Assembly: GCA_023489335.1 (NCBI GenBank)
Contig: JAMDCP010000018.1
Coordinates: forward strand, 1-64,000
Length of the DNA stretch: 64,000 nt
Direction: 5' to 3'
Origin: Deltaproteobacteria bacterium
Lineage (GTDB): Bacteria; SZUA-79; Acidulodesulfobacterales; Acidulodesulfobacteraceae
The notes under the pieces are model-generated. The model saw nothing but the letters and a program-made list of their open reading frames with translations, ran no database searches and was not told where the DNA came from. The position numbers were made by a program, and so were the translations under genes. Positions 42,261-52,288 of the stretch are shown here, piece by piece; the first letter of the stretch is position 1, and the number at the start of each line of letters is the position of its first letter.

Positions 42261-43850
42261 ATGGGACAATTTAATAATGAAATATGGTTTGTGGGGGCGG
42301 AAATGGCGCCCTTGGTTAAGGCCGGCGGTTTAGGCGATGTAATGGGCAGTCTTCCGGGGGTGCTGTTAAAGGCGGGTATAAATGTGAGAGTCGTTATCCC
42401 GTATTATAAAAATTTAATCCCGCAAAATCTTATAGAAATTAAAGAAAGCTATCCTGCCGGCAAGGTTAATTTTGGAGAAATTCCTTTCGAGTTCGGAATT
42501 AAAACCGGAATCGCAAACGGGGGAATACCTTTAATATTAATCGAGCAAAATCATTTTTTTAATCGCGAAGAAGTTTACGGTCCCCATGGCGGCATTTGCG
42601 GTTATAAGGATAATTTGTGGCGGTTTGCCATGCTTGCCCATGGCACAGCTTACGCAATGAGAATTTTTGGAATTCCACTTATAATTCACACGCATGATTG
42701 GTCGGGCGGCTTTGTTCCCGCCGTCATAAGGCAAACATTCGGCGATAAAAAAGTTCGGTTTGCAGGCGCAGGCATATTAAATGCAAAGTTAAGCAAGCAT
42801 ATAAGCGCGGGCGGCTTGAGGCCTGCCGTCATTCTTACCATCCATAACCTTGGGTATCAGGGGGTTTACGGCATCGATGATTTTTACGATATCGGAATAG
42901 ATTTTAGATATAATTCTTCTTCCGCTTACGAACATTTTGGAACCTTAAACAGTTTGAAAGGAGGGATGCTCCTTAGCGACGCCGTTACAACCGTCAGCCC
43001 CACATATGCAAACGAGATTACGACCCCCGGCTTCGGTTTTGGGCTCGACGGCGAGTTAAAAAATCTTTATAACAACGGTAAGTTAAACGGAATACTTAAC
43101 GGGATAGACTTAGATTACTGGAATCCAAAAACCGATAATCTTATACCGTATAATTTGAATTTAAAAGAAAATAATTATAAACTAAAGGATTATAAGGAGT
43201 GGAAAGAGTTTAAACTTAAAAATAAAAAAGCATTGTTTTCGGAAGTTTCCCTGCCGCTAAAAATAGGCAGGAATGGCAAACCCTTGCCTCTTTTGGGTAT
43301 TGTAAGCCGGTTTACCGAAGAAAAAGGCATAGATATATTTTTGGATTCGCTTTTTAATTGGGACGATTTTCCGTTCCAGGTTATCATATTGGGAAGCGGC
43401 AAAGATTACATCGAGGGGAAGGCATTATATCTGTCGGAAATTTACAGGGATAAGGTGTATTCCCAGACAGGCAAATATGACGAAGCATTATCCCATAAAA
43501 TATATGCCGCCTCGGATATTTTTGTTATGCCGTCAAAATTCGAGCCGTGCGGATTATCCCAAATGATATCTATGAGATATGGCGGCGTCATTGCGGCGGG
43601 GGATACAGGCGGGCTTCATGATACGGTTTCGGATATAATGGCTCCAAATGCTAAGAAACCGTCGGGCATTCTCATTAAACATATAGATGCAAACGGTATT
43701 TCGTGGGCGCTTAACGAGTTATATAATATTTATATGAGTAATAATGACGAAATATGGGGTAATCTGGTTATTAATTCTGCAAATAAGCATTTTGGATGGG
43801 ATAATTCAGCCAAAGTTTATGAAAACCTGTATTATAATATCATAAAATAA
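42261..43850 (+). CDS. glgA: Glycogen synthase
   Basis: The 529-residue GT5 enzyme elongates alpha-1,4-glucan from ADP- (or UDP-) glucose. It has the nucleotide-sugar site KAGGLGDV (residues 20-27), THDWSGGFVPAVI, LTIHNLGYQGVYG, GILNGIDLDYWNP, and the C-terminal GIVSRFTEEKGIDIF and PSKFEPCGLSQMISMRYGG. Length is slightly longer than E. coli GlgA because of an insertion around residue 170. No glgC is nearby. It ends the glucan operon. Confidence 0.95.
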   Translation: MGQFNNEIWFVGAEMAPLVKAGGLGDVMGSLPGVLLKAGINVRVVIPYYKNLIPQNLIEIKESYPAGKVNFGEIPFEFGIKTGIANGGIPLILIEQNHFFNREEVYGPHGGICGYKDNLWRFAMLAHGTAYAMRIFGIPLIIHTHDWSGGFVPAVIRQTFGDKKVRFAGAGILNAKLSKHISAGGLRPAVILTIHNLGYQGVYGIDDFYDIGIDFRYNSSSAYEHFGTLNSLKGGMLLSDAVTTVSPTYANEITTPGFGFGLDGELKNLYNNGKLNGILNGIDLDYWNPKTDNLIPYNLNLKENNYKLKDYKEWKEFKLKNKKALFSEVSLPLKIGRNGKPLPLLGIVSRFTEEKGIDIFLDSLFNWDDFPFQVIILGSGKDYIEGKALYLSEIYRDKVYSQTGKYDEALSHKIYAASDIFVMPSKFEPCGLSQMISMRYGGVIAAGDTGGLHDTVSDIMAPNAKKPSGILIKHIDANGISWALNELYNIYMSNNDEIWGNLVINSANKHFGWDNSAKVYENLYYNIIK

Positions 43851-43897
43851 ATTATAAAGCCGGATTAAAGGAATAACCCAAAATTGAGGTTTTTGGA

Positions 43898-45298
43898 TTG
43901 AACATCCTGTTATTTATTAAAATAGCCGTAATAGCCGGAGCAGGCATTATTTTAATTGCAATGGCCGTAAAAAGGCCGGATTTAGCCGGTTTCTTTGAAA
44001 AGGCGGGGCTTTTCGGCATATTTTTATTTGCCCTTTTCATACCCATTAAAGATGGATTTGCCCTGTTCGGTATGGTTGTGACTATCGGTTTCTTTATCGC
44101 ATATAAAATTGCGAAGCGGGATGCCTCTATCCCCAAGACGGGTTTTAATATGCCTATCGCGGTTTACACGGCTATCGTGGCGGCTTCTTTTTTATGGACA
44201 TACAGCATTAAAGACAGCATTAATGAAGGCGGCGAGATAATTTATTTTGTCCTGTTCTTTTTTGCCGCCGCAACTTTATTAAACACAAAAAAAAGAATAG
44301 ATTTTATGGTTTATACATTTACATTTTCGATAAGCATTGCTATCATTTACGGCCTTTTTCAGGGAATTTTTATAAACGCCCTTCACTCTACAAACAGGTT
44401 AACGGGACTTATAGGCAACTGGACAGGCTTTCCTGTCCAGGTTTCTTACGGCTTGGTTGTTATAATGGCATATTATTTGATAAATTTTAAAAAACAAAAT
44501 AAAGAGGCAGGTTTTAAAAAAATACCGTCTTGTACACAGTCTTTTTTGTTTGGGATATTAATATTGGCGGGATTTTTCGATATCATATTTTCCAAGGCGA
44601 GATCCGCATGGATAGGGATTATACCGGCCATTTTTGTTTTGATGTATTTAAAGTCGAAAAAACTTTTTTTGGCGGCTTTGGTTTTGCTTTTAGTGCTAAA
44701 TATCGGAATGTTTTCCATTTCAAAAACATTTAAAAGCAGAATGCTGGCAATGTTTAATCCAAAAATTTATAAAATGGAATTAAAAAGCCACGGAGACATA
44801 GAAAGCCATCTTGCTTTAATAAAATCCGCATGGACTGTTTTTAAGAGATTTCCTTTAACCGGTGTAGGAGTCGGGGCATTCTCGAAATATTTTGACGAGC
44901 ATAAAGGGGTTCGTTTCCCGTGGTATTACAACCCTAAAACGGGGGAAAAAATTTACGACCTGTATGATAACTGGCCGGAAAACGGCTATATGCAAACCCT
45001 GGCTGAAACAGGGTTGTTTAGCTTTTTGGCATTGATGTGGCTTTTTTTCCTTGCATTAAAGCAGCCGATTAAGCTCTTTATTGGCACGGATGACGAATTT
45101 AAACGAAAAATTGCCGCAATGACGATAGGCGTTAGCATAATTTTTTACGGTTCATTTGCGGGGGTATCGAACATGTCCAACGACCAGCTTGCCAACCTCT
45201 GGCTTTTTTTCTTGGCTTTATTTGCGGCAGCAAATTTAATGCCCGGGGTAATACCAAAATCAAAAGATTTTCAAAACCAAAACGATGTTATCTCATAG
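43898..45298 (+). CDS. O-antigen ligase/polymerase-like membrane protein
   Basis: The 466-residue protein has about 10-12 membrane helices and a large periplasmic loop, as in the Wzy_C/WaaL family. Characteristic are KARSAWIGIIPAIFVLMYLK and FPLTGVGVGAFSKYFDEHKG, the latter in the loop with conserved charged residues. It would ligate or polymerise surface polysaccharide on the periplasmic side. The start is a TTG at 43898. It overlaps the sugar transferase gene by 14 bp, so both act in one surface-glycan pathway. Confidence 0.8.
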   Translation: MNILLFIKIAVIAGAGIILIAMAVKRPDLAGFFEKAGLFGIFLFALFIPIKDGFALFGMVVTIGFFIAYKIAKRDASIPKTGFNMPIAVYTAIVAASFLWTYSIKDSINEGGEIIYFVLFFFAAATLLNTKKRIDFMVYTFTFSISIAIIYGLFQGIFINALHSTNRLTGLIGNWTGFPVQVSYGLVVIMAYYLINFKKQNKEAGFKKIPSCTQSFLFGILILAGFFDIIFSKARSAWIGIIPAIFVLMYLKSKKLFLAALVLLLVLNIGMFSISKTFKSRMLAMFNPKIYKMELKSHGDIESHLALIKSAWTVFKRFPLTGVGVGAFSKYFDEHKGVRFPWYYNPKTGEKIYDLYDNWPENGYMQTLAETGLFSFLALMWLFFLALKQPIKLFIGTDDEFKRKIAAMTIGVSIIFYGSFAGVSNMSNDQLANLWLFFLALFAAANLMPGVIPKSKDFQNQNDVIS

Positions 45299-46667
45299 AA
45301 GTAAAATCCTTGCGCAATATCTTTATGTTTTATCCGTTATCTTTGTGTGCGGAAGTTTTTTCCTTGCATTTATAACCTACAATGCGATAAGCCCTTTAAT
45401 TATCGGTTATAAGTTATATAGCATAACGGATTATATCTGGCTTCTGATTCCTACCGGCATTATTTTTTATTTCCTCCTTTTCGCCTTTCGAATGTATTTG
45501 AGCTTAAATATTAAGGATTTTAAGTCGGATACCGTAAATCTTTTAGAGGTAACGGTTATAGCTGTATTTTTAATTTACGCAATTTTATTTATGTTTAAGA
45601 TAACATACATTTCAAGGCTTTTTATAGGATATTTTGCGGTTTATTCGTTTTTATCGCTTGTTTTGGCGGATTACATAGGGAGAAAACTTGCAAAAGGCTT
45701 AAAAAGGCGCGGTTATTCCATTAGGAATATTCTCCTTGTAAGCGGCGGAGGTAGTAATTTTAATGCCGATGTTAAAGAAGCGATTGCATCGCAGGAGTAC
45801 CTCGGGATAAAATTGGTCAAAGAAATAAACAAAGAGGGTTTAAACGAGCTGGGGGATTTTGTTTTAAATAATCCGATAGATGAGGTTATATTTGACATTA
45901 AGGGCGATGAATTAAGGGATATTAAGGATACGATACTTCTCTTAGAGGAAAAAGGGATAACGGTTAAAATATTAACCAATTTTATTCCGTTTAAAAATTC
46001 AAAGGTTTCCTTCGAAAAATTAGGCGGCTTTCCCATTATTTCCTTCCACACATCTCCGGAAGACGATGTAAGGCTTTTTGCAAAAAGGGTATTAGATATT
46101 ATTGGCTCTATTATTGCCGTAATAATATTTTTTATACCCGCCGTTATTATAGCAATTTTGATTAAACTAACATCTGACGGCAAGGTATTATATAAGAGCA
46201 AAAGGGTCGGCAAAAACGGAAGGCTGTTTACATTTTATAAGTTTAGGACGATGTATGCGGGAAGCGATGAACTGAGGGAAGAGCTGATAAAAAAGTATAG
46301 CAGGGACGGAATAGAAATTAAGATTAAAAATGACCCAAGGATTACAAAGGTCGGCTGGTTTTTACGAAAAACCAGCCTCGATGAACTTCCCCAATTTTAT
46401 AATGTATTACGGGGAGATATGAGCCTTGTCGGTCCCCGCCCGCCGATGCCCGACGAAGTTAAAAAATATTCGATAAGGCAGAGGCGGAGAATTTCCATGA
46501 AGCCGGGAATCACCTGTCTCTGGCAGATTAGCGGAAGAAGCGGGCTCAGTTTTAACGATAGGGTTGAACTGGACTTAAAATATATCGATAACTGGTCATT
46601 AAAACTTGATTTTATAATTCTTTTGAAAACTGTTCCCGCAGTTTTGTTTGCTAAAGGGGCATTATGA
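45285..46667 (+). CDS. Polyprenyl-phosphate sugar-phosphate transferase
   Basis: The 460-residue protein is a WbaP/WcaJ-type polyprenyl glycosylphosphotransferase that starts surface-polysaccharide synthesis by loading a sugar phosphate on undecaprenyl phosphate. Four N-terminal helices precede a Rossmann-like CoA-binding domain (about 145-245), a fifth membrane segment (LDIIGSIIAVIIFFIPAVII) and the catalytic domain with FYKFRTMYAG, RKTSLDELPQFYNVLRGDMS and LVGPRPPMPDEV, then RRRISMKPGITCLWQISGRS. Length is normal. The start overlaps the ligase-like gene. Confidence 0.93.
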   Translation: MLSHRSKILAQYLYVLSVIFVCGSFFLAFITYNAISPLIIGYKLYSITDYIWLLIPTGIIFYFLLFAFRMYLSLNIKDFKSDTVNLLEVTVIAVFLIYAILFMFKITYISRLFIGYFAVYSFLSLVLADYIGRKLAKGLKRRGYSIRNILLVSGGGSNFNADVKEAIASQEYLGIKLVKEINKEGLNELGDFVLNNPIDEVIFDIKGDELRDIKDTILLLEEKGITVKILTNFIPFKNSKVSFEKLGGFPIISFHTSPEDDVRLFAKRVLDIIGSIIAVIIFFIPAVIIAILIKLTSDGKVLYKSKRVGKNGRLFTFYKFRTMYAGSDELREELIKKYSRDGIEIKIKNDPRITKVGWFLRKTSLDELPQFYNVLRGDMSLVGPRPPMPDEVKKYSIRQRRRISMKPGITCLWQISGRSGLSFNDRVELDLKYIDNWSLKLDFIILLKTVPAVLFAKGAL

Positions 46668-46711
46668 TATAATGCGCTCTGCGCCTATAATCGTTAAGGA
46701 GGTTCACAATT

Positions 46712-47470
46712 ATGTCCATATTTAGACGGAATAAGGTGGCGGTAATCCGCTATTCAGGAGCTATTACATCGCAAAGCGTACTGCCTTATATTAATATCTT
46801 AAAAAAGATAGAAAAAATTAAATCCATAAAAGGAGTAATATTTATAATAGACAGCCCCGGCGGCAGCGCCATACATTCGGAGCTTTTATATTTTGCCATT
46901 AAAAGGCTTCAGGAAAAGGGCAAAAAGCTTTACGGCTATCTCGAAGTTTCTGCTTCGGGCGGATATATGATTGCTTGCGCTTTAGAAAGGTTGTATGCTC
47001 CTTCCTCGGCTATTATAGGTTCCATCGGCGTTATAAGCATGAAGCCTGTGTTAAAAGAGATATTGGAAAAGTTAGGCATTGGTTATGAAGTGATTAAAAA
47101 GGGAAAACACAAGGATATGTGGCTTTTTACAAGAAAATATTCGGATGAGGAAAGAGCGAGCATTGACGAACTTCAGGAGGATATTTATACGCGCTTCATC
47201 GAAATAGTATCGGGCGGGAGAAAAATTCCTCCGGAGGATATTTTAAAACTTGCAACGGGCGAGCTATTTTCATCCAAAAAATCCCTTGCAAACAAATTAA
47301 TCGATGAAATATCGGATTTCGATAAAGCCCTTGAAGACCTCTGCAAAAAGGTTAATGTCGATCCGTCGAGAACCGTTTATCTGAGCATAAAAAAACCGTT
47401 CTTTCAAAGAATAATAGGCGCTTCCATCCTTAATGCGATAGAAGAAATATATTACAGGGCGATATATTAG
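46712..47470 (+). CDS. sppA: Short SppA-like peptidase (S49 family)
   Basis: The 252-residue serine-lysine protease digests leftover signal peptides. The S49 core is IDSPGGSAIHSELLYFAIKR, EVSASGGYMIACALERLYA with nucleophile S82, IIGSIGVIS, and GKHKDMWLF with the general base K134. It is a single-copy (short) form like archaeal or Bacillus SppA. No N-terminal membrane anchor is seen (it starts SIFRRNKVAVIRYSG), so it may be cytoplasmic or peripheral. AAGGAGG lies upstream. Confidence 0.88.
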   Translation: MSIFRRNKVAVIRYSGAITSQSVLPYINILKKIEKIKSIKGVIFIIDSPGGSAIHSELLYFAIKRLQEKGKKLYGYLEVSASGGYMIACALERLYAPSSAIIGSIGVISMKPVLKEILEKLGIGYEVIKKGKHKDMWLFTRKYSDEERASIDELQEDIYTRFIEIVSGGRKIPPEDILKLATGELFSSKKSLANKLIDEISDFDKALEDLCKKVNVDPSRTVYLSIKKPFFQRIIGASILNAIEEIYYRAIY

Positions 47471-47744
47471 CCAGCCGCAATGCATCGTTATCCTAAAATT
47501 TGGTTATAAAACCTGCTTAAAACCTGTTTACTTTTTTAAAAAATAATATTATAATAACTGAAATTTTTTTAAACCTTTTTAGTTTTAACCCGAAAAAACA
47601 CCTTAAACATTAAATTTGCGTATAATTAAAGCAATACTTAAAAATAAAACACCTGTTTAACTTTTTTAAATAGGTTTATTTATTAAAAAATTGTTGATAA
47701 CTTTTTGCAATAATATTAATATTTAATCAGGAGGAAATTAATTT
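47471..47744. other. Intergenic region upstream of aconitase
   Basis: The 274-bp gap is very AT-rich with many A and T runs and no open frame or RNA gene recognised. It repeats AAAACCTG-like words (for example AACCTGCTTAAAACCTGTTT and CACCTGTTTAACTTTTTTAA) around 47511-47530 and 47650-47670, and ends with the strong Shine-Dalgarno AGGAGG. Promoter elements are likely but cannot be fixed. Confidence 0.5.
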
Positions 47745-49673
47745 ATGGGACTTAGCTTGACAAACAAAATTTTAAAAGCGCATCTTGTAAAAGGCGAATT
47801 AAAACCCGGAGAGGAAATCGCAATTAAAATCGACAGGACATTAACCCAGGATGCCACAGGTACTATGGCATATCTCCAGTTCGAAGCGATTGGCGTTCCA
47901 AGCGTTAGAACCGATTTATCCGTCAGTTTTATCGACCATAACACGCTCCAAACCGGTTTCGAAAATGCGGATGACCATAAGTTTTTACAAACCGTTGCCG
48001 CAAAATACGGCATATATTATTCTAAGGCAGGAAACGGGATTTGCCATCAGGTTAATCTTGAAAGATTCGGCGTTCCCGGAAAAACCCTTTTAGGCTCCGA
48101 TAGCCATACCCCCACGGCGGGCGGCGTAGGCATGATTGCCATCGGCGCCGGCGGACTCGATGTTGCCGTTGCCATGGGCGGCGGGGCATTTTATATGACC
48201 GCCCCAAAGGTTGTTTTAGTAAAACTTTCGGGAAAACTTTCGGAGTGGGTTTCCGCTAAGGATGTGATTCTTGAGCTTTTAAAGAGATTAACGGTAAAGG
48301 GCGGCGTCGGAAAGATTTTTGAGTATGGCGGAGAAGGCGTTAAAACCTTAACCGTTCCCGAAAGGGCTGTTATCACGAATATGGGCGCGGAACTTGGGGC
48401 TACCACATCTATTTTTCCAAGCGATGAAAAAACCCTTGAATTTTTAAAAGCCGAAGGCAGGACCCCCGATTATACGCCGCTCGCTGCCGATAGTGACGCT
48501 GCCTACGACGAAGTTATAGAAATAGATTTAAGCTCTTTGGAACCATTGGCTGCTAAACCGCATATGCCGGATCAGGTGGCTAAGGTTAGCGAGCTAAAAG
48601 ACATAAAAGTTGACCAGGTTGCTATCGGAAGCTGCACCAATTCTTCATATGTCGATTTAATGACTGTTGCAAGCGTATTAAAAGGCAAAAAGGTTCATCC
48701 CGATGTGAGCCTTGTAATATCTCCGGGTTCAAAGCAGGTTTATGAAATGATAGCCAAAAACGGGGCGCTTGCAGACTTAATAGCATCCGGCGCCAGAATA
48801 CTTGAATCCACCTGCGGACCTTGCATCGGCATGGGGCAGGCTCCAAGATCGGGTGCGGTTTCATTGAGGACATTTAATCGTAATTTTGAAGGGAGAAGCG
48901 GAACTAAAGACGCAAAAATTTACCTTGTTTCCGTTCAAACCGCTGCGGCTTCCGCATTAACGGGATATATTACGGATCCAAGGACGATGGGCAAGGCTCC
49001 GGATATTAAAATGCCCGAAAAATTTGATATAGACGATTCCATGATATTGCCCCCGTCGACGAATCCGGACGAGGTCGAGGTTTATCGGGGACCAAATATT
49101 AAGCCGCTCCCGATTCAACAGAAACTTCCGGAATCTTTAACCGGAAAGGTCCTTCTTAAAGTTGGAGACAATATTACGACCGACCATATAATGCCTGCCG
49201 GTTCTAAAATACTTCCGTTAAGGTCAAACATACCTGCAATATCGAAGTATGTCTTTGAGTCTGTCGATGCCTCTTTCTCCGAAAGGGCTTTAAAAGAAAA
49301 AGGGGGCTTTGTAATAGGCGGAGAAAACTACGGCCAGGGTTCAAGCAGGGAACATGCCGCGCTTGCGCCGATGTATCTGGGGGTGAAGGCCGTTATTGCA
49401 AAATCGTTTGCACGGATCCATTTTGCAAACCTTATTAATTTTGGAATTTTGCCTTTGACATTTGAAAATCCTTCGGATTATGATAAAATAGGACAGGGAG
49501 ACGAGCTTTACGCGCCGAATATTCTAAAAGAGCTTGGCGAGCATAAACCTGTTACATTTATTAATAAGACTAAGAATAACGAAGAGTATAAATTTAAGTA
49601 TAATTTAACCGACAGACAGGTTAAAATTATTAAAGAGGGCGGATTGCTAAACGAGACGAAAAATTCAAATTAA
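47745..49673 (+). CDS. Aconitate hydratase, LeuCD-like single-chain type
   Basis: The 642-residue enzyme isomerises citrate to isocitrate. It is the shorter putative aconitase type related to fused LeuC and LeuD, as in Aquifex-like bacteria. Seen are LLGSDSHTPTAGGVGMIAIG, the cluster ligands in AIGSCTNSSYVD and STCGPCIGMGQAPRSG, and the swivel domain with DNITTDHIMPAGSKILP and GENYGQGSSREHAALAP. The DLTQD/DATGTMAYLQFEA region is well conserved. AGGAGG precedes the start. It lies alone upstream of nadK. Confidence 0.93.
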   Translation: MGLSLTNKILKAHLVKGELKPGEEIAIKIDRTLTQDATGTMAYLQFEAIGVPSVRTDLSVSFIDHNTLQTGFENADDHKFLQTVAAKYGIYYSKAGNGICHQVNLERFGVPGKTLLGSDSHTPTAGGVGMIAIGAGGLDVAVAMGGGAFYMTAPKVVLVKLSGKLSEWVSAKDVILELLKRLTVKGGVGKIFEYGGEGVKTLTVPERAVITNMGAELGATTSIFPSDEKTLEFLKAEGRTPDYTPLAADSDAAYDEVIEIDLSSLEPLAAKPHMPDQVAKVSELKDIKVDQVAIGSCTNSSYVDLMTVASVLKGKKVHPDVSLVISPGSKQVYEMIAKNGALADLIASGARILESTCGPCIGMGQAPRSGAVSLRTFNRNFEGRSGTKDAKIYLVSVQTAAASALTGYITDPRTMGKAPDIKMPEKFDIDDSMILPPSTNPDEVEVYRGPNIKPLPIQQKLPESLTGKVLLKVGDNITTDHIMPAGSKILPLRSNIPAISKYVFESVDASFSERALKEKGGFVIGGENYGQGSSREHAALAPMYLGVKAVIAKSFARIHFANLINFGILPLTFENPSDYDKIGQGDELYAPNILKELGEHKPVTFINKTKNNEEYKFKYNLTDRQVKIIKEGGLLNETKNSN

Positions 49674-49685
49674 TTCATTTGTCAT

Positions 49686-50555
49686 TTGATAGCATTAACA
49701 ATTTTAATGTTTGCATCCGAATTCAATAAAAATATTAAAAGAGTTCTTATCTCCTATAAAAAAGACGCCGAAGAAGCATTTAAATCTGCGAACTATATTT
49801 ATGAATTTATAAAAGCAAAGGGCATCGATGCGGCGGTGAAGCCGAGTATGAACATAACCGCCGCAGATACCGAGAATGTCGGGCTTGTCGTGGTTTGCGG
49901 CGGAGACGGAACTCTTTTAATTACCTTTGGAAAGATTTTTCCTTTAGAGGTTCCCATTATAGGAATAGATTTTGGAAAACTCGGCTTTCTTGTCGAGGTT
50001 TCGGAGTCCTTAAGAGATGAGGCGCTCAAAAAGATTTTCGACGGTTCTTTGGAATTTAACCCGCGAATGGCTTTAGATATCGATGTGATAAGGAATGGCG
50101 AATCAATCTCCAAATTCGTTTCGTTAAATGAAGCGACCATCGCCAGAGAAAAAAGTATTCATGCAAGGATTATAGATTTAAGCGTTCATATCAACGATGT
50201 ATGGTTGAATGATTTTAGGGCCGACGGCCTCATTATTGCAACCCCAACCGGCTCTACCGCTTATTCGCTGTCAGCCGGGGGGCCCATTGTTCAGCCCGAC
50301 GTCGAGGCATTTATTCTCACGCCTATCTGCCCCCATACCCTTACGAATAGGCCTGTAATAATAAACCCATGTGAATTAAAGATAAAAATTGCGCCGCAGG
50401 AGCGGAATATTTTTATATCGGCTGACGGAAGAGACGGCATAAAACTCTGCGATAACGACGAGATAATCATCAAAAAACATCCTTCCAGGGTCTATCTTTC
50501 CGCATCTTTAAGTCTTAATTATTGGGATATACTGAGATTAAAACTAAATTGGTAA
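49686..50555 (+). CDS. nadK: NAD kinase
   Basis: The 289-residue enzyme phosphorylates NAD to NADP. Motifs are VVCGGDGTLLITFGKIF (GGDG), IIGIDFGKLGFLVEV, SLNEATIAREKSIHARII and the TPTGSTAYSLSAGGPIV loop. The start is uncertain: a TTG at 49686 is used; ATG at 49707 is an alternative, and neither has a clear Shine-Dalgarno. Housekeeping, followed by recN as in many genomes. Confidence 0.95.
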   Translation: MIALTILMFASEFNKNIKRVLISYKKDAEEAFKSANYIYEFIKAKGIDAAVKPSMNITAADTENVGLVVVCGGDGTLLITFGKIFPLEVPIIGIDFGKLGFLVEVSESLRDEALKKIFDGSLEFNPRMALDIDVIRNGESISKFVSLNEATIAREKSIHARIIDLSVHINDVWLNDFRADGLIIATPTGSTAYSLSAGGPIVQPDVEAFILTPICPHTLTNRPVIINPCELKIKIAPQERNIFISADGRDGIKLCDNDEIIIKKHPSRVYLSASLSLNYWDILRLKLNW

Positions 50556-50587
50556 AACAATTTATTTTTATTTAATACAGGTACGCG

Positions 50588-52288
50588 ATGATAAAAAAGA
50601 TATATATAAAAAATTTTGCTACGATAGATTTTCTGGAGGCCGGTTTTTGCGAAAATTTAAATGTCTTAAGCGGAGAAACAGGCGCAGGCAAGAGTATTAT
50701 AATAGAATCTATCAATTTTTTATTTGGAAAAACAAAAGGAACGGATGTTATAAGGACGGGTGAAAAAGAGGGGTATGTCAGCGCCGTATTCGATGCCCTT
50801 AACGGGAAGGTTAAAGCCAATTTAGCGCAGATTTTTGAGGAAAACGGGATAAACTTCGAAGAGGGCGAAGATATAATCGTAAAGAGAGTAATATCTGTAA
50901 CAGGCAAGAGCAAATATTTTATAAATAATGAACCTGTAAATAAAACTGTTGCCGAAAGGATAGAGGGGAGCCTTGTCAATATTTTTGGACAAAACGATAA
51001 AAGGTTTTTAATATCGAATGACAGCCAGCTGGCTTTTTTGGACGAATTTGCCGAAAATCTCAAGCTATTATCGGATATTAAAGGCCTATACAACGATATT
51101 AGGGGACTTGAAAGCGAAAGGGAAAAAGTTAAGAAAAAAATAGGCGACATATCGATGCTCAAAGCCCTTAATTCATACATTATAGACGATGTGGAAAGAC
51201 TTGAAATCGAATCTGAAAATGATGATATAATATTGCAGGAAGAACTTAGAAGGCTTGAAAACATCAATAGCATAAAAGAGTACATTTCATCGTCGATAGA
51301 TTTAATCGATAATGAAGAATACGGCATACTAAAAAATTTAACCCCGTTAGTATCCAATCTTTTAAAATTGTCGGATGTCGATTCCAATTTTAAGAAAAAG
51401 GAAGAATTTAAAAATGCCGAAAGCGCTAAAATTTTAATAGAAGACATACTTTTATCTTTGGAAAAATATGCAGGTTTCGAATTTGACGAACAGAGATTAA
51501 ACGAAATTAGATTGAAAATAGATAGGATAATAAGCACGGAAAATAAGTACTCCGTTTCCGGCCTGAAGGAACTTATAGACCTGTATAATAAAGCTAAAAT
51601 CGAGTTGGAAAATGTTTCAAGTCTCGAAGAAAGGGTAGGGGAGCTTGAAAACAACATTAACGGTTTAAAAGACAGGTTTCTCGGTGCGGCGGATGTTTTA
51701 CATAAAAGAAGAGCAGACTTTGCTTCCGTCCTTGAAAAAAAAATAGAAGCGGAGCTTTTATCTTTGGGGATTAAACCTGTCTTTAAGGTAGAATTAAATA
51801 AACTGGATTTTAAGGAAGGTTTTTCCGAGACGGGACTCGATGAATGTAAATTTATGTTTTCGGCTAATCCGGGTGAAGATCCGAAACCGCTTTCCATGGT
51901 TGCTTCAGGCGGGGAACTCTCCCGGCTTAGCCTTTGCATGCTAAAGATTGTAAATGTAAAAAAAGGCTCGTCTTCTTTTATATTTGACGAGGTCGATTCC
52001 GGAATCGGAGGGGATGTTGCCAATTTTGTCGGAGAGGCGCTTAAAAACATATCTAATGTTAATCAGGTTATTCTTGTTACGCATCTTGCGCAGGTAGCCT
52101 CGTTTGCGGGGAGGCACCTTTTTGTTTATAAAGAAGTAATAAATGGGAAAACATATACTAAAATAAGAGAACTTTCACTTAAAGAAAGGGTTAATGAAAT
52201 TGCAAGGATGCTTTCCGGCTATGCAAAAAGCGAGGCCGCAACCGCTCATGCGAAGGAAATATTAAAGAGGAGAGGTTTTATTGTATAA
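50588..52288 (+). CDS. recN: DNA repair ATPase RecN
   Basis: The 566-residue SMC-like protein acts in double-strand break repair. Walker A is SGETGAGKSIIIESINFLFG near the N terminus, with coiled coils about residues 150-370, the ABC signature MVASGGELSRLSLCMLKI and Walker B FIFDEVDSGIGGDVAN, followed by VILVTHLAQVASFAG. It lies downstream of nadK, a conserved neighbourhood. The end overlaps the next gene by 8 bp. Confidence 0.96.
   Translation: MIKKIYIKNFATIDFLEAGFCENLNVLSGETGAGKSIIIESINFLFGKTKGTDVIRTGEKEGYVSAVFDALNGKVKANLAQIFEENGINFEEGEDIIVKRVISVTGKSKYFINNEPVNKTVAERIEGSLVNIFGQNDKRFLISNDSQLAFLDEFAENLKLLSDIKGLYNDIRGLESEREKVKKKIGDISMLKALNSYIIDDVERLEIESENDDIILQEELRRLENINSIKEYISSSIDLIDNEEYGILKNLTPLVSNLLKLSDVDSNFKKKEEFKNAESAKILIEDILLSLEKYAGFEFDEQRLNEIRLKIDRIISTENKYSVSGLKELIDLYNKAKIELENVSSLEERVGELENNINGLKDRFLGAADVLHKRRADFASVLEKKIEAELLSLGIKPVFKVELNKLDFKEGFSETGLDECKFMFSANPGEDPKPLSMVASGGELSRLSLCMLKIVNVKKGSSSFIFDEVDSGIGGDVANFVGEALKNISNVNQVILVTHLAQVASFAGRHLFVYKEVINGKTYTKIRELSLKERVNEIARMLSGYAKSEAATAHAKEILKRRGFIV

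Noticed and set aside
45713-46213. Minus-strand open frame opposite the sugar transferase gene
   Set aside because: No motif; lies fully within a gene with strong family signatures.
50572-52050. Minus-strand open frame of 492 codons opposite recN
   Set aside because: The product is Ser/Leu/Phe-rich with no motif, typical of an antisense shadow; recN on the + strand has clear ATPase motifs.
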